Source: Bog-473 sp036489775
GTDB lineage: Bacteria > Actinomycetota > Acidimicrobiia > Acidimicrobiales > RAAP-2
Reading direction: 5' to 3'
NCBI GenBank assembly: GCA_036489775.1
Contig: DASXFC010000019.1
Span: 16,442 to 80,441 of the forward strand
DNA length: 64,000 bases
Below the pieces are notes generated by a model. That model had not been told where the DNA came from. It did no database searches and was given only the letters and a program-made list of their open reading frames with translations. Numbering within the stretch: the first letter of the stretch is position 1; each line of letters opens with the position of its first letter. Of the stretch, positions 23,416 to 32,131 are shown in pieces. The translations under genes and the position numbers were made by a program.

Positions 23416-25013
23416 TACGGCAGCCATCTGATCCCCATGATGGCGATGTCATCGGACGCACCCTGCGGGCTCAAGGTCTGCACCACGTGATCCAGCACTT
23501 GGTCCAGCGTGCCGTCGCACTCCGAGGCGGTGGCGCGGAGCCGCTCGAGACCGGCATCGAGCACCTCACCGCGCCGCTCGACCAAGCCGTCGGTGAAACA
23601 CAACAAGGTGGCGCCGACCGGCACGGTCAGCGACGTCAGCTGCAAATGCGGGGCCATCCCGGGCGTCCCGACCGGTGGGCCCTGGTTGACCTCGATGATC
23701 TTCGACGACCCGTTCGCGCTGAGCACCGGGGGAATATGCCCGGCGCTGGCCAGGTCGACCCGCCGCGCCTTCACATCGACCCGGCCGCACAGGATGGTGG
23801 CGAACTGGTGCTTTGTTTCGAAGTCGAGCAGATGGCCCAGACGGCCAAGGGCGACGTCCGGCGCGTCTCCCTGCGAGGTGAAGGCCCGCAATGCAAAGCG
23901 CAGTGAAGCCATGGTGGTGGCCGCTTCGAGACCCCGGCCGGCCACGTCACCCACCACGAAGACAAATTGGTCGTCACCGGACTCGATGAGGTCGTACCAG
24001 TCACCACCGACCTCGAGGCCCTTCACCCCGGGCAGGTAGCGAGCCGACACCTCCATCCCTGGCGGGGTGGGCAGGTCCGCCGGCAACAAGGCCTCTTGAA
24101 GGGTCGAAGCAATCGTGCGCTGCTCGCCGTAGAGACGGCTGTTCTCGACGGCCAACCGCTCGGCCAGATCGCGACGCCGGATGAAGCGCTCGGTCACGGC
24201 CCCGCCCAGGAGAGCCAGCAGAACGCCGGCAATGGCGACGATCCAGGGCAGATCGCGGGGCAACGCACCCTCGAGTGAGCGCTGGGCCGTGGCCACCACG
24301 CTGATCTTGGTGTTGCCGAACGGGATATCCCCCATGGTGGTCGTGCCCCGGAGGGGCAAGCCGGTCGTGGTGAGAAAGAGGTTCGAGCGACTGACCGGAC
24401 CCAGGTAGGCGACGAAGTTCAAGTCGGCATAGGGCGAACCTGTGGGCTCGGTGATGTTCGGCGTCGAAGGCAGGGTCGCCTCGGCGTAGATGACCACACC
24501 CGGTACTCCGCCCGTCGGCGTTTCATAGAACCCGAGGTGGGTGACCTTGGCAGTCCGGAACAGGACGACACTGAAGGTGGTACTCGGCCTGACCGTCCCG
24601 AGTTCGCGTGTGGCCAAGCTGGAATCGGTCAGCAAGGCCGGCGCGGCGCCAATGGTGCTGATCACCGTTGGAACAGCGCCGTCGGTGTGCAGCAGGGAGA
24701 GCGAGACGAAGTGGCCGGGCACGTAGGAAGCGGCGAAGGATTGGAACGGACCGGTCGTCGTCCCTTCGGTTGTCCCCAGCTCATAGGCGGACAGGAGCGG
24801 GGTCTGAATGTCAGGTGTCAGCTCACCGCTCAGGGCGGTGACGGCTTGGCGAACCTGCAAGCGCAGCAACGATCTTTCGCTGCTGGCGCTGCTCGAAGCG
24901 GCACCCCAGACCAGACCAGCGGTCACCAACAGGCAGATGATCACGACCATGGCCGCCTGCCAGTAGGAGCCGCGCCCAGGCGCCGTCGGCTGACCCGCCT
25001 TGTTGTCGTCCAT
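23415..25013 (-). CDS. Membrane-bound SpoIIE/RsbU-like PP2C phosphatase with extracytoplasmic sensor
   Basis: The 532-residue protein has a membrane helix near residues 20-42 and an extracytoplasmic domain of about 210 residues. A second helix follows (WIVAIAGVLLALLGGAVTE), then a coiled linker (RRRDLAERLAVENSRLYGEQ) and a C-terminal SpoIIE-type phosphatase. Metal-site motifs are VGGDWYDLI, VVGDVAGRGLEA, FTDGLVERRGE and GASDDIAIM. It should dephosphorylate a STAS antagonist in response to an external signal. A GTTT-N16-GGGAAA element lies 57 bp upstream. Confidence 0.9.
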   Translation of the reverse strand: MDDNKAGQPTAPGRGSYWQAAMVVIICLLVTAGLVWGAASSSASSERSLLRLQVRQAVTALSGELTPDIQTPLLSAYELGTTEGTTTGPFQSFAASYVPGHFVSLSLLHTDGAVPTVISTIGAAPALLTDSSLATRELGTVRPSTTFSVVLFRTAKVTHLGFYETPTGGVPGVVIYAEATLPSTPNITEPTGSPYADLNFVAYLGPVSRSNLFLTTTGLPLRGTTTMGDIPFGNTKISVVATAQRSLEGALPRDLPWIVAIAGVLLALLGGAVTERFIRRRDLAERLAVENSRLYGEQRTIASTLQEALLPADLPTPPGMEVSARYLPGVKGLEVGGDWYDLIESGDDQFVFVVGDVAGRGLEAATTMASLRFALRAFTSQGDAPDVALGRLGHLLDFETKHQFATILCGRVDVKARRVDLASAGHIPPVLSANGSSKIIEVNQGPPVGTPGMAPHLQLTSLTVPVGATLLCFTDGLVERRGEVLDAGLERLRATASECDGTLDQVLDHVVQTLSPQGASDDIAIMGIRWLP

Positions 25014-25069
25014 GTCTGATACTGGTCCCCGCCGCTATATCCCGCCGCTATCGCACTCCGGGTGCAAGG

Positions 25070-25095
25070 TTTCCCATATCTTGGTCAACTCAAAC
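25070..25095 (-). promoter_or_regulatory. SigB/SigF-like promoter candidate for the phosphatase operon
   Basis: On the minus strand GTTT (25095-25092) and GGGAAA (25075-25070) are 16 bp apart. The -10 differs from GGGTAT at one or two positions. If real, the phosphatase/kinase pair would be under the sigma factor it controls. Confidence 0.35.
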
Positions 25096-25183
25096 GATCA
25101 GGGCGAAGAAAGTCCGGGTGGCAGCCCTGCGGCCGGTGGCCTGGGTAGGAGGCGGCGGCGATGAGACAGGACGGCCCGAGCCA

Positions 25184-25840
25184 GTGAGCGAGTTGGAGAT
25201 CCGGCCCTACCGGGCGGCCGACCGGGGCCGGGTCCGGCTCGTCTGCTACGAGACCGGGTTCATGGGCGAGAGCCCGGCCTGGTTCTGGCGGGACCAGGAG
25301 AGCTTCGCCGATCTGTTCTGCGGTTGGTGGACCGACCACGCACCCGAGTCGGCCCTGGTGGCCGAACTCGATGGCCAAGTCGCCGGCTACCTCCTGGGTT
25401 GCGAGGACAGCCGCCGAGCCGGGAACGAAGCAGCGGTCTTCCTCCGCCACTTCATCGGGCGGGCCTGCGGGGTGCGACGCGGCACTGCCGGCGTCTTCTG
25501 GCGGATGCTCGGTGATGCGCCGCTCGACGCCCTGCGCCACCAGCTGCCGCCCACCCGGGTTTGGGACGAGCGCTGGCCGGCCCATCTGCACATCGATCTC
25601 TTGCCCGAATGCCGTGGTCGTGGTGCCGGCGCCCTGCTGGTGCGGCAGTGGTTGGACAGACTGCGCGACCGGGACATTGCCGGTTGCCACCTCCAGACCA
25701 TGGCGGAGAACGCCGGCGCCATCGCCTTCTTCGAAGGGATGGGATTTCGCCAGCACGGTGGTCCGGCCAACGCGCCCGGCTTCCGCACCCGGGACAGTGG
25801 CCGCATGCACGTCCAATTGATGGTGCAGACGTTCGCGTGA
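25184..25840 (+). CDS. GNAT family acetyltransferase
   Basis: From GTG 25184 the protein has 218 residues and the GNAT elements LEIRPYRAADRGRVRLVCYE, AHLHIDLLPECRGRGAGALL (acetyl-CoA loop R-G-x-G-A) and TMAENAGAIAFFEGMGFRQHG. The substrate is unknown. An ATG at 25118 would add 22 glycine-rich residues not typical of the family. It is divergent from the phosphatase operon. Confidence 0.85.
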   Translation: MSELEIRPYRAADRGRVRLVCYETGFMGESPAWFWRDQESFADLFCGWWTDHAPESALVAELDGQVAGYLLGCEDSRRAGNEAAVFLRHFIGRACGVRRGTAGVFWRMLGDAPLDALRHQLPPTRVWDERWPAHLHIDLLPECRGRGAGALLVRQWLDRLRDRDIAGCHLQTMAENAGAIAFFEGMGFRQHGGPANAPGFRTRDSGRMHVQLMVQTFA

Positions 25841-25861
25841 CAGCGAGGTGACCCACGCCGG

Positions 25862-26389
25862 TTGCCGCGCCAGACACGGCTCAAGCGTTCACCTGACGTT
25901 TGCCCTGCCACCGAAATCGCGTCACGCCCGAGCAACCTGCAAACCGCACCATTCCCATATGACAACTCGACGAATGACCCCGCCGTCGCACAGCAATTGA
26001 CATTGGCCGAGCAGCACGAGTGGTTCCAGCAGCAACGGAGCCGCCGTACCGTCTTGAAAGGCGGCCTGATTACGGCCGGTGCCGCCCTGGCCACTCCCAC
26101 CCTCCTCGACGGCCCGGCCGGTGCCGCCGGCAAGAGCCTTTACGCCTTCAGCGCGGCGGACAGCTACGAGGGTCACATCGACAACGTCTCGCCGGTCGGT
26201 ACTTATGTCAACGAGCCCGGCGGTACCACCACCAGTGAGAACGTCACCTGGTCGCAGGTGCGTTACACCGGCTACTGCCTGCTGATGGGCCAGGTCACCC
26301 CGCCAGACTTCCGCGGCAGCACCACTCTCTTACTGCGAGGCCTCGACGAGAACGGTAACGAGGTCGACCGCTTCACGTTGTCACGCTGA
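25862..26389 (+). CDS. Tat-signal protein, possibly a truncated purple-acid-phosphatase-type N terminus
   Basis: The frame encodes up to 175 residues. Residues 45-90 read LTLAEQHEWFQQQRSRRTVL, then KGGLITAGAALATPTLLDGP. They hold a twin-arginine SRRTVLKGG motif, a hydrophobic stretch and an AGAAG cleavage region. The LAEQHEW...SRRTVL opening is like that of actinobacterial Tat-exported metallophosphatases, but only about 80 residues follow, without the metal-binding blocks. It may be a remnant or a small exported protein. No ATG or GTG is in frame before the signal. TTG codons at 25862, 25997 or 26003 are the candidates, so the start is uncertain. Confidence 0.5.
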   Translation: MPRQTRLKRSPDVCPATEIASRPSNLQTAPFPYDNSTNDPAVAQQLTLAEQHEWFQQQRSRRTVLKGGLITAGAALATPTLLDGPAGAAGKSLYAFSAADSYEGHIDNVSPVGTYVNEPGGTTTSENVTWSQVRYTGYCLLMGQVTPPDFRGSTTLLLRGLDENGNEVDRFTLSR

Positions 26390-26482
26390 GGCTCTGACTA
26401 TCTCGACGTCGTCGTCTGCTTGATCCAACCTCTACCGTAAAACGCCGGGCAGTGCGCCTGGCACTGTGCTGATATCTCCCTC

Positions 26483-27139
26483 ATGCAAATCATCCTCATT
26501 CATGGGGCCTGGCACGGACCATGGTGCTGGGAAGGCGTGGTCAGCGAGCTCGAGGCCGCGGGCCACGCCGTGGTGGCCGTCGAGTTGCCCTTCACCGGGT
26601 TCGCCCATGACGCCGCGGCCGCTCGGTCCGCCATCATCGAAGCGGGTCCAGGCGTAGTGGTGTGCGGGCACTCCTACGGCGGGTTGGTGGTCGACGAGGC
26701 GGTGGCCGGTTTGGGCACAGACCAGGTCAGCCGCATCCTGTATCTGGCCGCCATCACCAATGCCGGGCTGTCCGCCATGGGCCGCTACACCATCCCGGTC
26801 GCCGAAGCCATCGTCCCGACCGACAACGGCTACTGCGCCACCGATCTGACCCGGGCCCATGCGCTCTTCTACGCCGACAGCGATCCCGAGGTGGTGCAGC
26901 GCATCACTCCACTGCTCCGGCCCATGATGATGGATGGCGAGGCATTCACCTCGAGGGACGTCGGCAGGCTGGACATCCGATCGACCTTTGTGGTGTGCAG
27001 CAACGACGGCGCCCTCCCGGCTGACTTCCAACGCGAAGAGGCAGCCCTGTGCAGCGACCGGGTCGAATGGCCGACCGACCACTCGCCCTTCCTGACCAGG
27101 CCGGCGGCCATCGCCGATCTGCTGACCAAAACGAACTGA
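26483..27139 (+). CDS. Alpha/beta hydrolase (small esterase family)
   Basis: The 218-residue protein starts MQIILIHGAWHGPWCWEGVV, with the oxyanion HGAWHG, nucleophile elbow CGHSYGGLVV, acid in VVCSNDGALP and histidine in PTDHSPFLTRP. It resembles the salicylate-esterase/EstC-type group of small alpha/beta hydrolases. The substrate is unknown. A perfect 15-bp hairpin overlaps its stop codon. Confidence 0.85.
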   Translation: MQIILIHGAWHGPWCWEGVVSELEAAGHAVVAVELPFTGFAHDAAAARSAIIEAGPGVVVCGHSYGGLVVDEAVAGLGTDQVSRILYLAAITNAGLSAMGRYTIPVAEAIVPTDNGYCATDLTRAHALFYADSDPEVVQRITPLLRPMMMDGEAFTSRDVGRLDIRSTFVVCSNDGALPADFQREEAALCSDRVEWPTDHSPFLTRPAAIADLLTKTN

Positions 27140-27168
27140 ACCCGGGGAAAGATCCCCGGGTTCAGTTC
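27133..27168. terminator. Bidirectional 15-bp hairpin terminator
   Basis: GAACTGAACCCGGGG (27133-27147) pairs perfectly with 27154-27168 across a 6-nt loop. It sits between the convergent hydrolase and OsmX-like genes and includes the hydrolase TGA, so it can serve both strands. Confidence 0.75.
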
Positions 27169-27194
27169 AGCGAAGCGATGAATCGTGAGAACGC

Positions 27195-28109
27195 TTACAG
27201 CAGGTGCTCTGCTTTCAGCCAGGACTCGGCGACCGTGGTGGGCAGCTCCTTCTTCGGGCCGGTCACCAAGATGTTGAGTTTGGAGATCTGCGCCGTCGTG
27301 AGCTTGGCGTCCACTTCGTTGATCAGCTTGGCCACGGCCGGAGTGTCGACCGACTTGCGGATCACCGGCGTGATGTAGTCGGCGGCCTCGAGGTGCTTGT
27401 TGTCGGTCAAGGCGACGAAGTTGTTCGTCACCACGTTGCCGTCACTCGAGAACAGTTCGACCACCTGCACTTCGCCGTTCTTCAGAGCGGCCACGCTGAC
27501 CGGGCCGGCTTCGTCCGTCGGCTTGAAGCTGGCGAAATTCAGACCGTAGGTCGTCTTGAGGCCGGGCTCGCAACCCGCGGTGGTCGGGCACTCGGGCGGC
27601 CCACCCAGGATGAACTTCGAGGCATACGGCTTCAGGCTCGAAATGGTGGTGAGGTGGTCCTTCTTGGCCGTGGCCTTGGTCACCACGAACACATTGGTGT
27701 CCAAGGCCGGCGCGGCCGGGAGCACGGTGACCCCGTAGGAGGCCAGCGACTTCTTGAGGCTCGGGATGGCCGTGGCGATGTTGTTGGCCACCGGCGTCGA
27801 GACCCCGTTGTTCAAGAAGTTGACCAGCGAACCGGCATAGTCAGCCTCGAGGTCGATCTGACCCTTCTCCAGAGCCGGTACCACGACGGCCCGGGTGCCC
27901 GTCGCCGGTTCCACCGTGACCGGGTAGCCGGCGTTCTTCAGAACGTCCCCGTAGAGGTTGGCCATGATGGCCTGCTCTTCGAAGTTGGTCGAGCCGATGA
28001 TGATGTTCGGCTTGGAGGCCGCCGCGGCCGGCGTGGCCGTGGCCACCGTGCCGAGCGCACCCAGCGACGCCAGGGTGGCGCAACCAAGCAGGAGTCGGGA
28101 CAGACGCAT
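27195..28109 (-). CDS. OpuCC/ProX-like osmolyte-binding protein
   Basis: The 304-residue exported protein starts MRLSRLLLGCATLASLGALG. LLGC may be a lipobox; otherwise Sec cleavage near PAAAA is likely. The OpuAC fold follows with IIIGSTNFEEQAIMANLYGD, VEPATGTRAVVVPAL and LEADYAGSLVNFLN. It should bind glycine betaine, choline or a similar compatible solute for the adjacent permeases. A TTGACA-N17-CAATAT promoter and a 5' hairpin lie upstream, so it can be expressed apart from the permease genes. Confidence 0.9.
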   Translation of the reverse strand: MRLSRLLLGCATLASLGALGTVATATPAAAASKPNIIIGSTNFEEQAIMANLYGDVLKNAGYPVTVEPATGTRAVVVPALEKGQIDLEADYAGSLVNFLNNGVSTPVANNIATAIPSLKKSLASYGVTVLPAAPALDTNVFVVTKATAKKDHLTTISSLKPYASKFILGGPPECPTTAGCEPGLKTTYGLNFASFKPTDEAGPVSVAALKNGEVQVVELFSSDGNVVTNNFVALTDNKHLEAADYITPVIRKSVDTPAVAKLINEVDAKLTTAQISKLNILVTGPKKELPTTVAESWLKAEHLL

Positions 28110-28158
28110 GGAGATGGTTCCTTTGCTGTTGGGGACTGACGGGAAACTGTCACAAGGG

Positions 28159-28196
28159 CCGTGACGATCCGCCAACGCCAGGTTATTTCGTCACGG
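28159..28196 (-). promoter_or_regulatory. Inverted repeat in the 5' leader of the osmolyte-binding gene
   Basis: CCGTGACGA (28159-28167) and TCGTCACGG (28188-28196) are perfect 9-bp inverted arms 20 bp apart, between the promoter and the start codon. It may be an operator or an mRNA hairpin. Confidence 0.4.
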
Positions 28197-28216
28197 AACT
28201 GTAAAGAAGGACCTTA

Positions 28217-28245
28217 ATATTGAGTACTCCACTCGGGAATGTCAA
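28217..28245 (-). promoter_or_regulatory. Promoter of the osmolyte-binding protein gene
   Basis: On the minus strand TTGACA (28245-28240) and CAATAT (28222-28217) are 17 bp apart, close to the housekeeping consensus. The -35 box overlaps the end of the upstream permease gene. Confidence 0.6.
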
Positions 28246-29018
28246 GTTTCGGCTGAACTGGGCCCTCGCAACGATCTGATCTGGACGACGGAGGTTGGTG
28301 CATTGAGCCGGGACCTGCGGGTCGGCCGTCCCGCACCACGCAAGGGGGCTGGCGTGACCAACCGCATGAGCAGACCCATGGCGATCGCCACCATTCCGGC
28401 CAGGACGGCCACCATGAGTGCTCCAGCGAATGCCTCGACCGGTTCGTTCGAGTTGAGCCCGGCGATGATCGGGGTGCCGAGGTCCGAGTAGGCCGTCTCG
28501 GCCGCCAGTGTCGAGGTCGCGACCACTTCGACGGCGGCGATACGGATGCCCGTCATGATGAACGGGAGCGCCAAGGGCAGTTCGACCCGGCGCATCACTT
28601 GGAGACCGGTGAGACCCATGGCTTTGGCGGCGTCGGTGACGTCGGCATCCACCTCGCGGATGCCGACGAACGCGTTGGTCAGGATGGGCGGAATGCCCAG
28701 CACGGTGAGTGCGATGAACGCCGCCAGGAAACCATCCCATTTCAACGAGATGGGCGGGTAGATCACCAGCAGGATCAAGAGAGCCAAGGTGGGCACGGCG
28801 CGGAAGGCATTGGCCGCGTTGACCGCAATCAGCGACATGCGCCCGGTATGGCCGAGGAGGATGCCGATGCCACCACCGATGATCGAGGCGGCCGCCACCA
28901 CCGCACCCGACAAATAAAGCTGGCGTAGGAACAGGGTGGGAATCCCTCCCCCGCCCTGCCAGTTCGAGCCGGTGTCGAAGTAGTGGCAGACCTCATGGAG
29001 GAAGTGGAAGAAGGCCAT
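28242..29018 (-). CDS. OpuC/ProW-like ABC permease (second)
   Basis: The 258-residue permease starts MAFFHFLHEVCHYFDTG and has about six membrane helices. The ATPase-docking loop is TDAAKAMGLTGLQVMRRVEL (EAA-type), and FRAVPTLALLILLVIYP is also present. The C terminus is basic and proline-rich, probably cytoplasmic. The ATG at 29018 overlaps the stop of the preceding permease by 4 nt, so the two form a heterodimeric channel. Confidence 0.9.
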   Translation of the reverse strand: MAFFHFLHEVCHYFDTGSNWQGGGGIPTLFLRQLYLSGAVVAAASIIGGGIGILLGHTGRMSLIAVNAANAFRAVPTLALLILLVIYPPISLKWDGFLAAFIALTVLGIPPILTNAFVGIREVDADVTDAAKAMGLTGLQVMRRVELPLALPFIMTGIRIAAVEVVATSTLAAETAYSDLGTPIIAGLNSNEPVEAFAGALMVAVLAGMVAIAMGLLMRLVTPAPLRGAGRPTRRSRLNAPTSVVQIRSLRGPSSAET

Positions 29019-29704
29019 CAGGTCGGACTTCCACCGCGTACGGTGTGCCGGCTCCACGGCACCAGCACGCGCTCTGCGAGCACCCAGGCCAAATCGCACA
29101 CGGCGGCCAACACGATCGACATGACCAGACCCACGATGATCGGCGACTCGTAGCCGGTGTTGAAGCCGTAGATCAGCAATTGACCCAGCCCGCCCAAACC
29201 GATGAAGGCGGTCACCGTGACCAGCCCGATGATGGTGGCGGTGGCCACCCGCAAGCCGGCGAAGATGTAAGGCACGGCCAAAGGCAGCTCGACCTGTAAC
29301 AACGTGGCCCGCCGTGAATAGCCCATTCCAATAGCCGAATCCCGGGCGTCATCCGGCACGGCGGCCAGACCGGACAACGTGTTCCACAACAAGATGAGGA
29401 GCGTGTAGCCGGTCAGCGCGATCTCGGCCGTCTTATACGACGACGGCGGGACGTATCCCGTCCACGCGCCGACGATGGCGAACAGGGCAATGGACGGCAC
29501 GATGTACATGAAGCCCGAGAAACCGACCAATGGGGTGCGGGCCAATGGATAGCGCCATGCCAGGAGGGCCAGCGGCACCGAGATGAGTAGGCCGATGCCG
29601 ACGGCGATGAAGGTCAGCTCAATGTGCTGGACCAGGTAACCCCGGATGGAAATCGACCAGTTCTGCACCAGATACGTCCAGGGGTTGACGTCGCCCAGGA
29701 GCAT
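29018..29704 (-). CDS. OpuC/ProW-like ABC permease (first)
   Basis: The 228-residue permease has about six helices, FMYIVPSIALFAIVGAWTGY and the docking loop RDSAIGMGYSRRATLLQVEL. It is the first gene of the minus-strand operon and is divergent from the ATPase gene across 47 bp, which must hold promoters for both directions. Confidence 0.9.
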   Translation of the reverse strand: MLLGDVNPWTYLVQNWSISIRGYLVQHIELTFIAVGIGLLISVPLALLAWRYPLARTPLVGFSGFMYIVPSIALFAIVGAWTGYVPPSSYKTAEIALTGYTLLILLWNTLSGLAAVPDDARDSAIGMGYSRRATLLQVELPLAVPYIFAGLRVATATIIGLVTVTAFIGLGGLGQLLIYGFNTGYESPIIVGLVMSIVLAAVCDLAWVLAERVLVPWSRHTVRGGSPT

Positions 29705-29751
29705 GCGGGCGAGGCTAGCGGCCCGGCGGAGGCCAGCCCCGCTAACGTTCG

Positions 29752-30864
29752 ATGCGCATGATCTCGCTCAACGAGGTGAGCAAGCGCTACGAGGGCGGCA
29801 CCAGCATGCCGGCCGTCGACGGCCTCAGCCTCGAGGTGGTCGACGGCGAGTTCTGCGTCCTGGTCGGTCCGTCGGGGTGCGGCAAGACGACCACGCTGCG
29901 CATGATCAACCGCCTGATCGAGCCGACCAGCGGGCAACTCTTCATTGACGGGCGCGACGTCCTGTCCATGAACGCGGTCGAGCTGCGACGCGGTATCGGT
30001 TACGTGATCCAGCAAGGTGGGCTCTTCCCCCACCGGCGGGTCGAGGACAACGTGGCCGTGGTGCCGCGCCTGCTCGGATGGGACAAGCAGCGCACCAGGC
30101 AGCGGGTGGCTGAACTGCTGGACCTGGTGGGCCTGCCCCCGGCGGACTACGCCCGCCGTTACCCCCACGAACTCTCGGGCGGTGAGCGCCAGCGGGTCGG
30201 CGTGGCCCGGGCGTTGGGCGGTGACCCTCCGGTGATGCTGATGGACGAACCGTTCGGTGCGGTCGACCCGGTGACCCGCCTCCGGCTACAGGATCTCCTG
30301 CTCGACCTGCAAACCAAGATCAAGAAGACCATCGTGATGGTGACCCACGACATCGACGAAGCGGCCCGCCTGGCCGACCGCATCGCCGTGCTGTCAAAGG
30401 GCGGGCACCTCGAGCAGTACGCCACGCCGCCCGAGATCTTGGGCCGGCCGGCGACCGCGTTCGTGGCCGAATTCGTCGGCCAAGACCGCGACGTCAAGCG
30501 ACTGGCCGTGGTGGATGTCAAAGAGGACGATCTCATCCATCCGGTGACGTGCAAGGAGACCGACTCCATCGCCGACGTGGCGGCCAAGGTGCGGGGCGGC
30601 GAGGTCCCGTTCGCGGTGGTGGTCAAGGACGGGTACGCCCAGGGCTGGGTGAAGCCGGGGCGGCCCTTCGCCGGCACCGTGGGGGAACATCTCAGCCCCT
30701 TCCTTGCCCGCATCCCACTGGGCACGTCGTTGCACGATGCGCTGGCCCTGCTCCTCCAGCACGACGCGCCCGCCATTCCGGTGTTCAACGGGAACGACTA
30801 TCTCGGTCTGCTCACGTTTGACAACCTGCACGTCGCCATGCGGCGCTCGCTGCCCGACGATTGA
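29752..30864 (+). CDS. OpuCA/ProV-like osmolyte ABC ATPase with CBS domains
   Basis: The 370-residue ATPase has Walker A GPSGCGKTT, signature LSGGERQRVGVARAL, Walker B VMLMDEPFGAVDP and the H-loop MVTHDIDEA. Two C-terminal CBS-like segments follow (VTCKETDSIADVAAKVRGGE and LALLLQHDAPAIPVFNGNDY). In OpuA the CBS pair senses ionic strength, so osmotic control is plausible. It is transcribed divergently from the permeases. Confidence 0.92.
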   Translation: MRMISLNEVSKRYEGGTSMPAVDGLSLEVVDGEFCVLVGPSGCGKTTTLRMINRLIEPTSGQLFIDGRDVLSMNAVELRRGIGYVIQQGGLFPHRRVEDNVAVVPRLLGWDKQRTRQRVAELLDLVGLPPADYARRYPHELSGGERQRVGVARALGGDPPVMLMDEPFGAVDPVTRLRLQDLLLDLQTKIKKTIVMVTHDIDEAARLADRIAVLSKGGHLEQYATPPEILGRPATAFVAEFVGQDRDVKRLAVVDVKEDDLIHPVTCKETDSIADVAAKVRGGEVPFAVVVKDGYAQGWVKPGRPFAGTVGEHLSPFLARIPLGTSLHDALALLLQHDAPAIPVFNGNDYLGLLTFDNLHVAMRRSLPDD

Positions 30865-30988
30865 GTTCAGGATCGAAGTCAGGGTTGAGGGTTGGACCGG
30901 AACCGGGTCCGGCCGCCATGACGATCGGCCGGGAATCTCGATCGGCACCGATACCGAAGCCGATACCCGAGTAGAGACCAGGAACCCC

Positions 30989-32035
30989 ATGGCGAGCTCG
31001 AAGGACCAGCCACGCCGGCGGCCCGCATGGCTGCCCTCACCCGGGATCTTGGTCGGCGCCCTGGTGCTGGCCGGGCTCGTCGTCCTGGTGGTGCGGGAGC
31101 AATCGATCTGGCATCAGGTCGATAGCGTGGTCACTCACTTCCGCATCACTCGCTTGCCCTGGCTGGCCCTGGCGCTCGGCGCCGAAGCGGCCTCCTTCGT
31201 CTGTTACGCCTTGGTGCAGCGGGCCTTGTTGGCCGACGGCGGTGCCGAACTCAGCCGGCTCGACATGATCAAACTGGCGGTGGCCGCCACCGGCCTGACC
31301 AATCTGCTGCCCGGCGGGACGGCGCCGGCCAGCGGCTGGCTGGTGGCGCAGTACCGCAAGCGCGGCATCCCGATGCCGCTGGCCCTATGGGCCGTGCTGG
31401 CCGGGGGCTTCGCCGCCACCGTGTCCGTCCTGACCCTGACCCTGCTGGGCGCGGCCATCGCCGACCTGCTGCCGATCTGGGCCGCCGCGTTGTGCGCGGT
31501 GGCGCTGGCCGCGGGCGGTGTGGCCGTCGTGGCCGGCTTCCATCAGCTGCGCACCCTGCGCGCCTGGACCGACCGGCATCACTTCGGACCCTTCAACCGG
31601 GTGCTGACCGAAGCGGGAAAACGGGTTGGCGAGGCCAGCACCTTCCGGGCCGGATCGGCCAGCGGCACCCGGATCCTGGCCTTGAGCCTGGGGAACTGGG
31701 GACTCGACGTGGCCTGCCTGATCACCGCCTTCGCCGTGCTGGGTCTGCCGGTGCCGTGGCGCACTGTGGTCTTCGCCTACGCCGTGGCCCAGGTGGCCGG
31801 CAGCCTGGCGCCGGTCCCCGGTGGCATCGGGTTCGTCGAGGGTGGCATGGTCGGGGCCTTCGCGCTGGCTGGGACGCCCGTGGGTGGGGCGATCTTGGCG
31901 ACGGTCGTGTACCGGGTGATCACCACCCTCGGGGTAGCGGGCCTGGGCAGCCTGATGTTGTTGCACCTGAGCCGGCAGAAGCGGACCCGCCATGCCCGGC
32001 TGAGCGGCAAAGCAAAGGCTCTGACGAAGCAGTAG
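30989..32035 (+). CDS. Lysylphosphatidylglycerol-synthase-TM/UPF0104-type membrane protein
   Basis: The 348-residue protein has eight or so membrane helices and the family motifs LTNLLPGGTAPASGWLVAQY and VAGSLAPVPGGIGFVEGGMV. This is the flippase-like membrane domain without a lysyl-transferase domain. Related proteins move or modify lipids or polyprenyl glycans. The function here is unknown. ATG 30989 follows AGGAA. Confidence 0.85.
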   Translation: MASSKDQPRRRPAWLPSPGILVGALVLAGLVVLVVREQSIWHQVDSVVTHFRITRLPWLALALGAEAASFVCYALVQRALLADGGAELSRLDMIKLAVAATGLTNLLPGGTAPASGWLVAQYRKRGIPMPLALWAVLAGGFAATVSVLTLTLLGAAIADLLPIWAAALCAVALAAGGVAVVAGFHQLRTLRAWTDRHHFGPFNRVLTEAGKRVGEASTFRAGSASGTRILALSLGNWGLDVACLITAFAVLGLPVPWRTVVFAYAVAQVAGSLAPVPGGIGFVEGGMVGAFALAGTPVGGAILATVVYRVITTLGVAGLGSLMLLHLSRQKRTRHARLSGKAKALTKQ

Positions 32036-32063
32036 CTGCCTCGCCGTTGCACGCCTGTCCTAG

Positions 32064-32088
32064 TTGCAATGCATTCGCATTAAGCCAA
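32064..32088 (+). promoter_or_regulatory. AT-rich repeat region before the nickel/cobalt transporter gene
   Basis: TTGCAATGCATTCGCATT contains the 8-bp palindrome AATGCATT and three GCA-led 6-bp steps. It may be a metalloregulator (Nur/Zur-like) site, but it fits no consensus well. Confidence 0.25.
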
Positions 32089-32131
32089 TACTGGTGAGGT
32101 GCCCGGTGGCGTCCGACAGCTCGCCTCGTCG

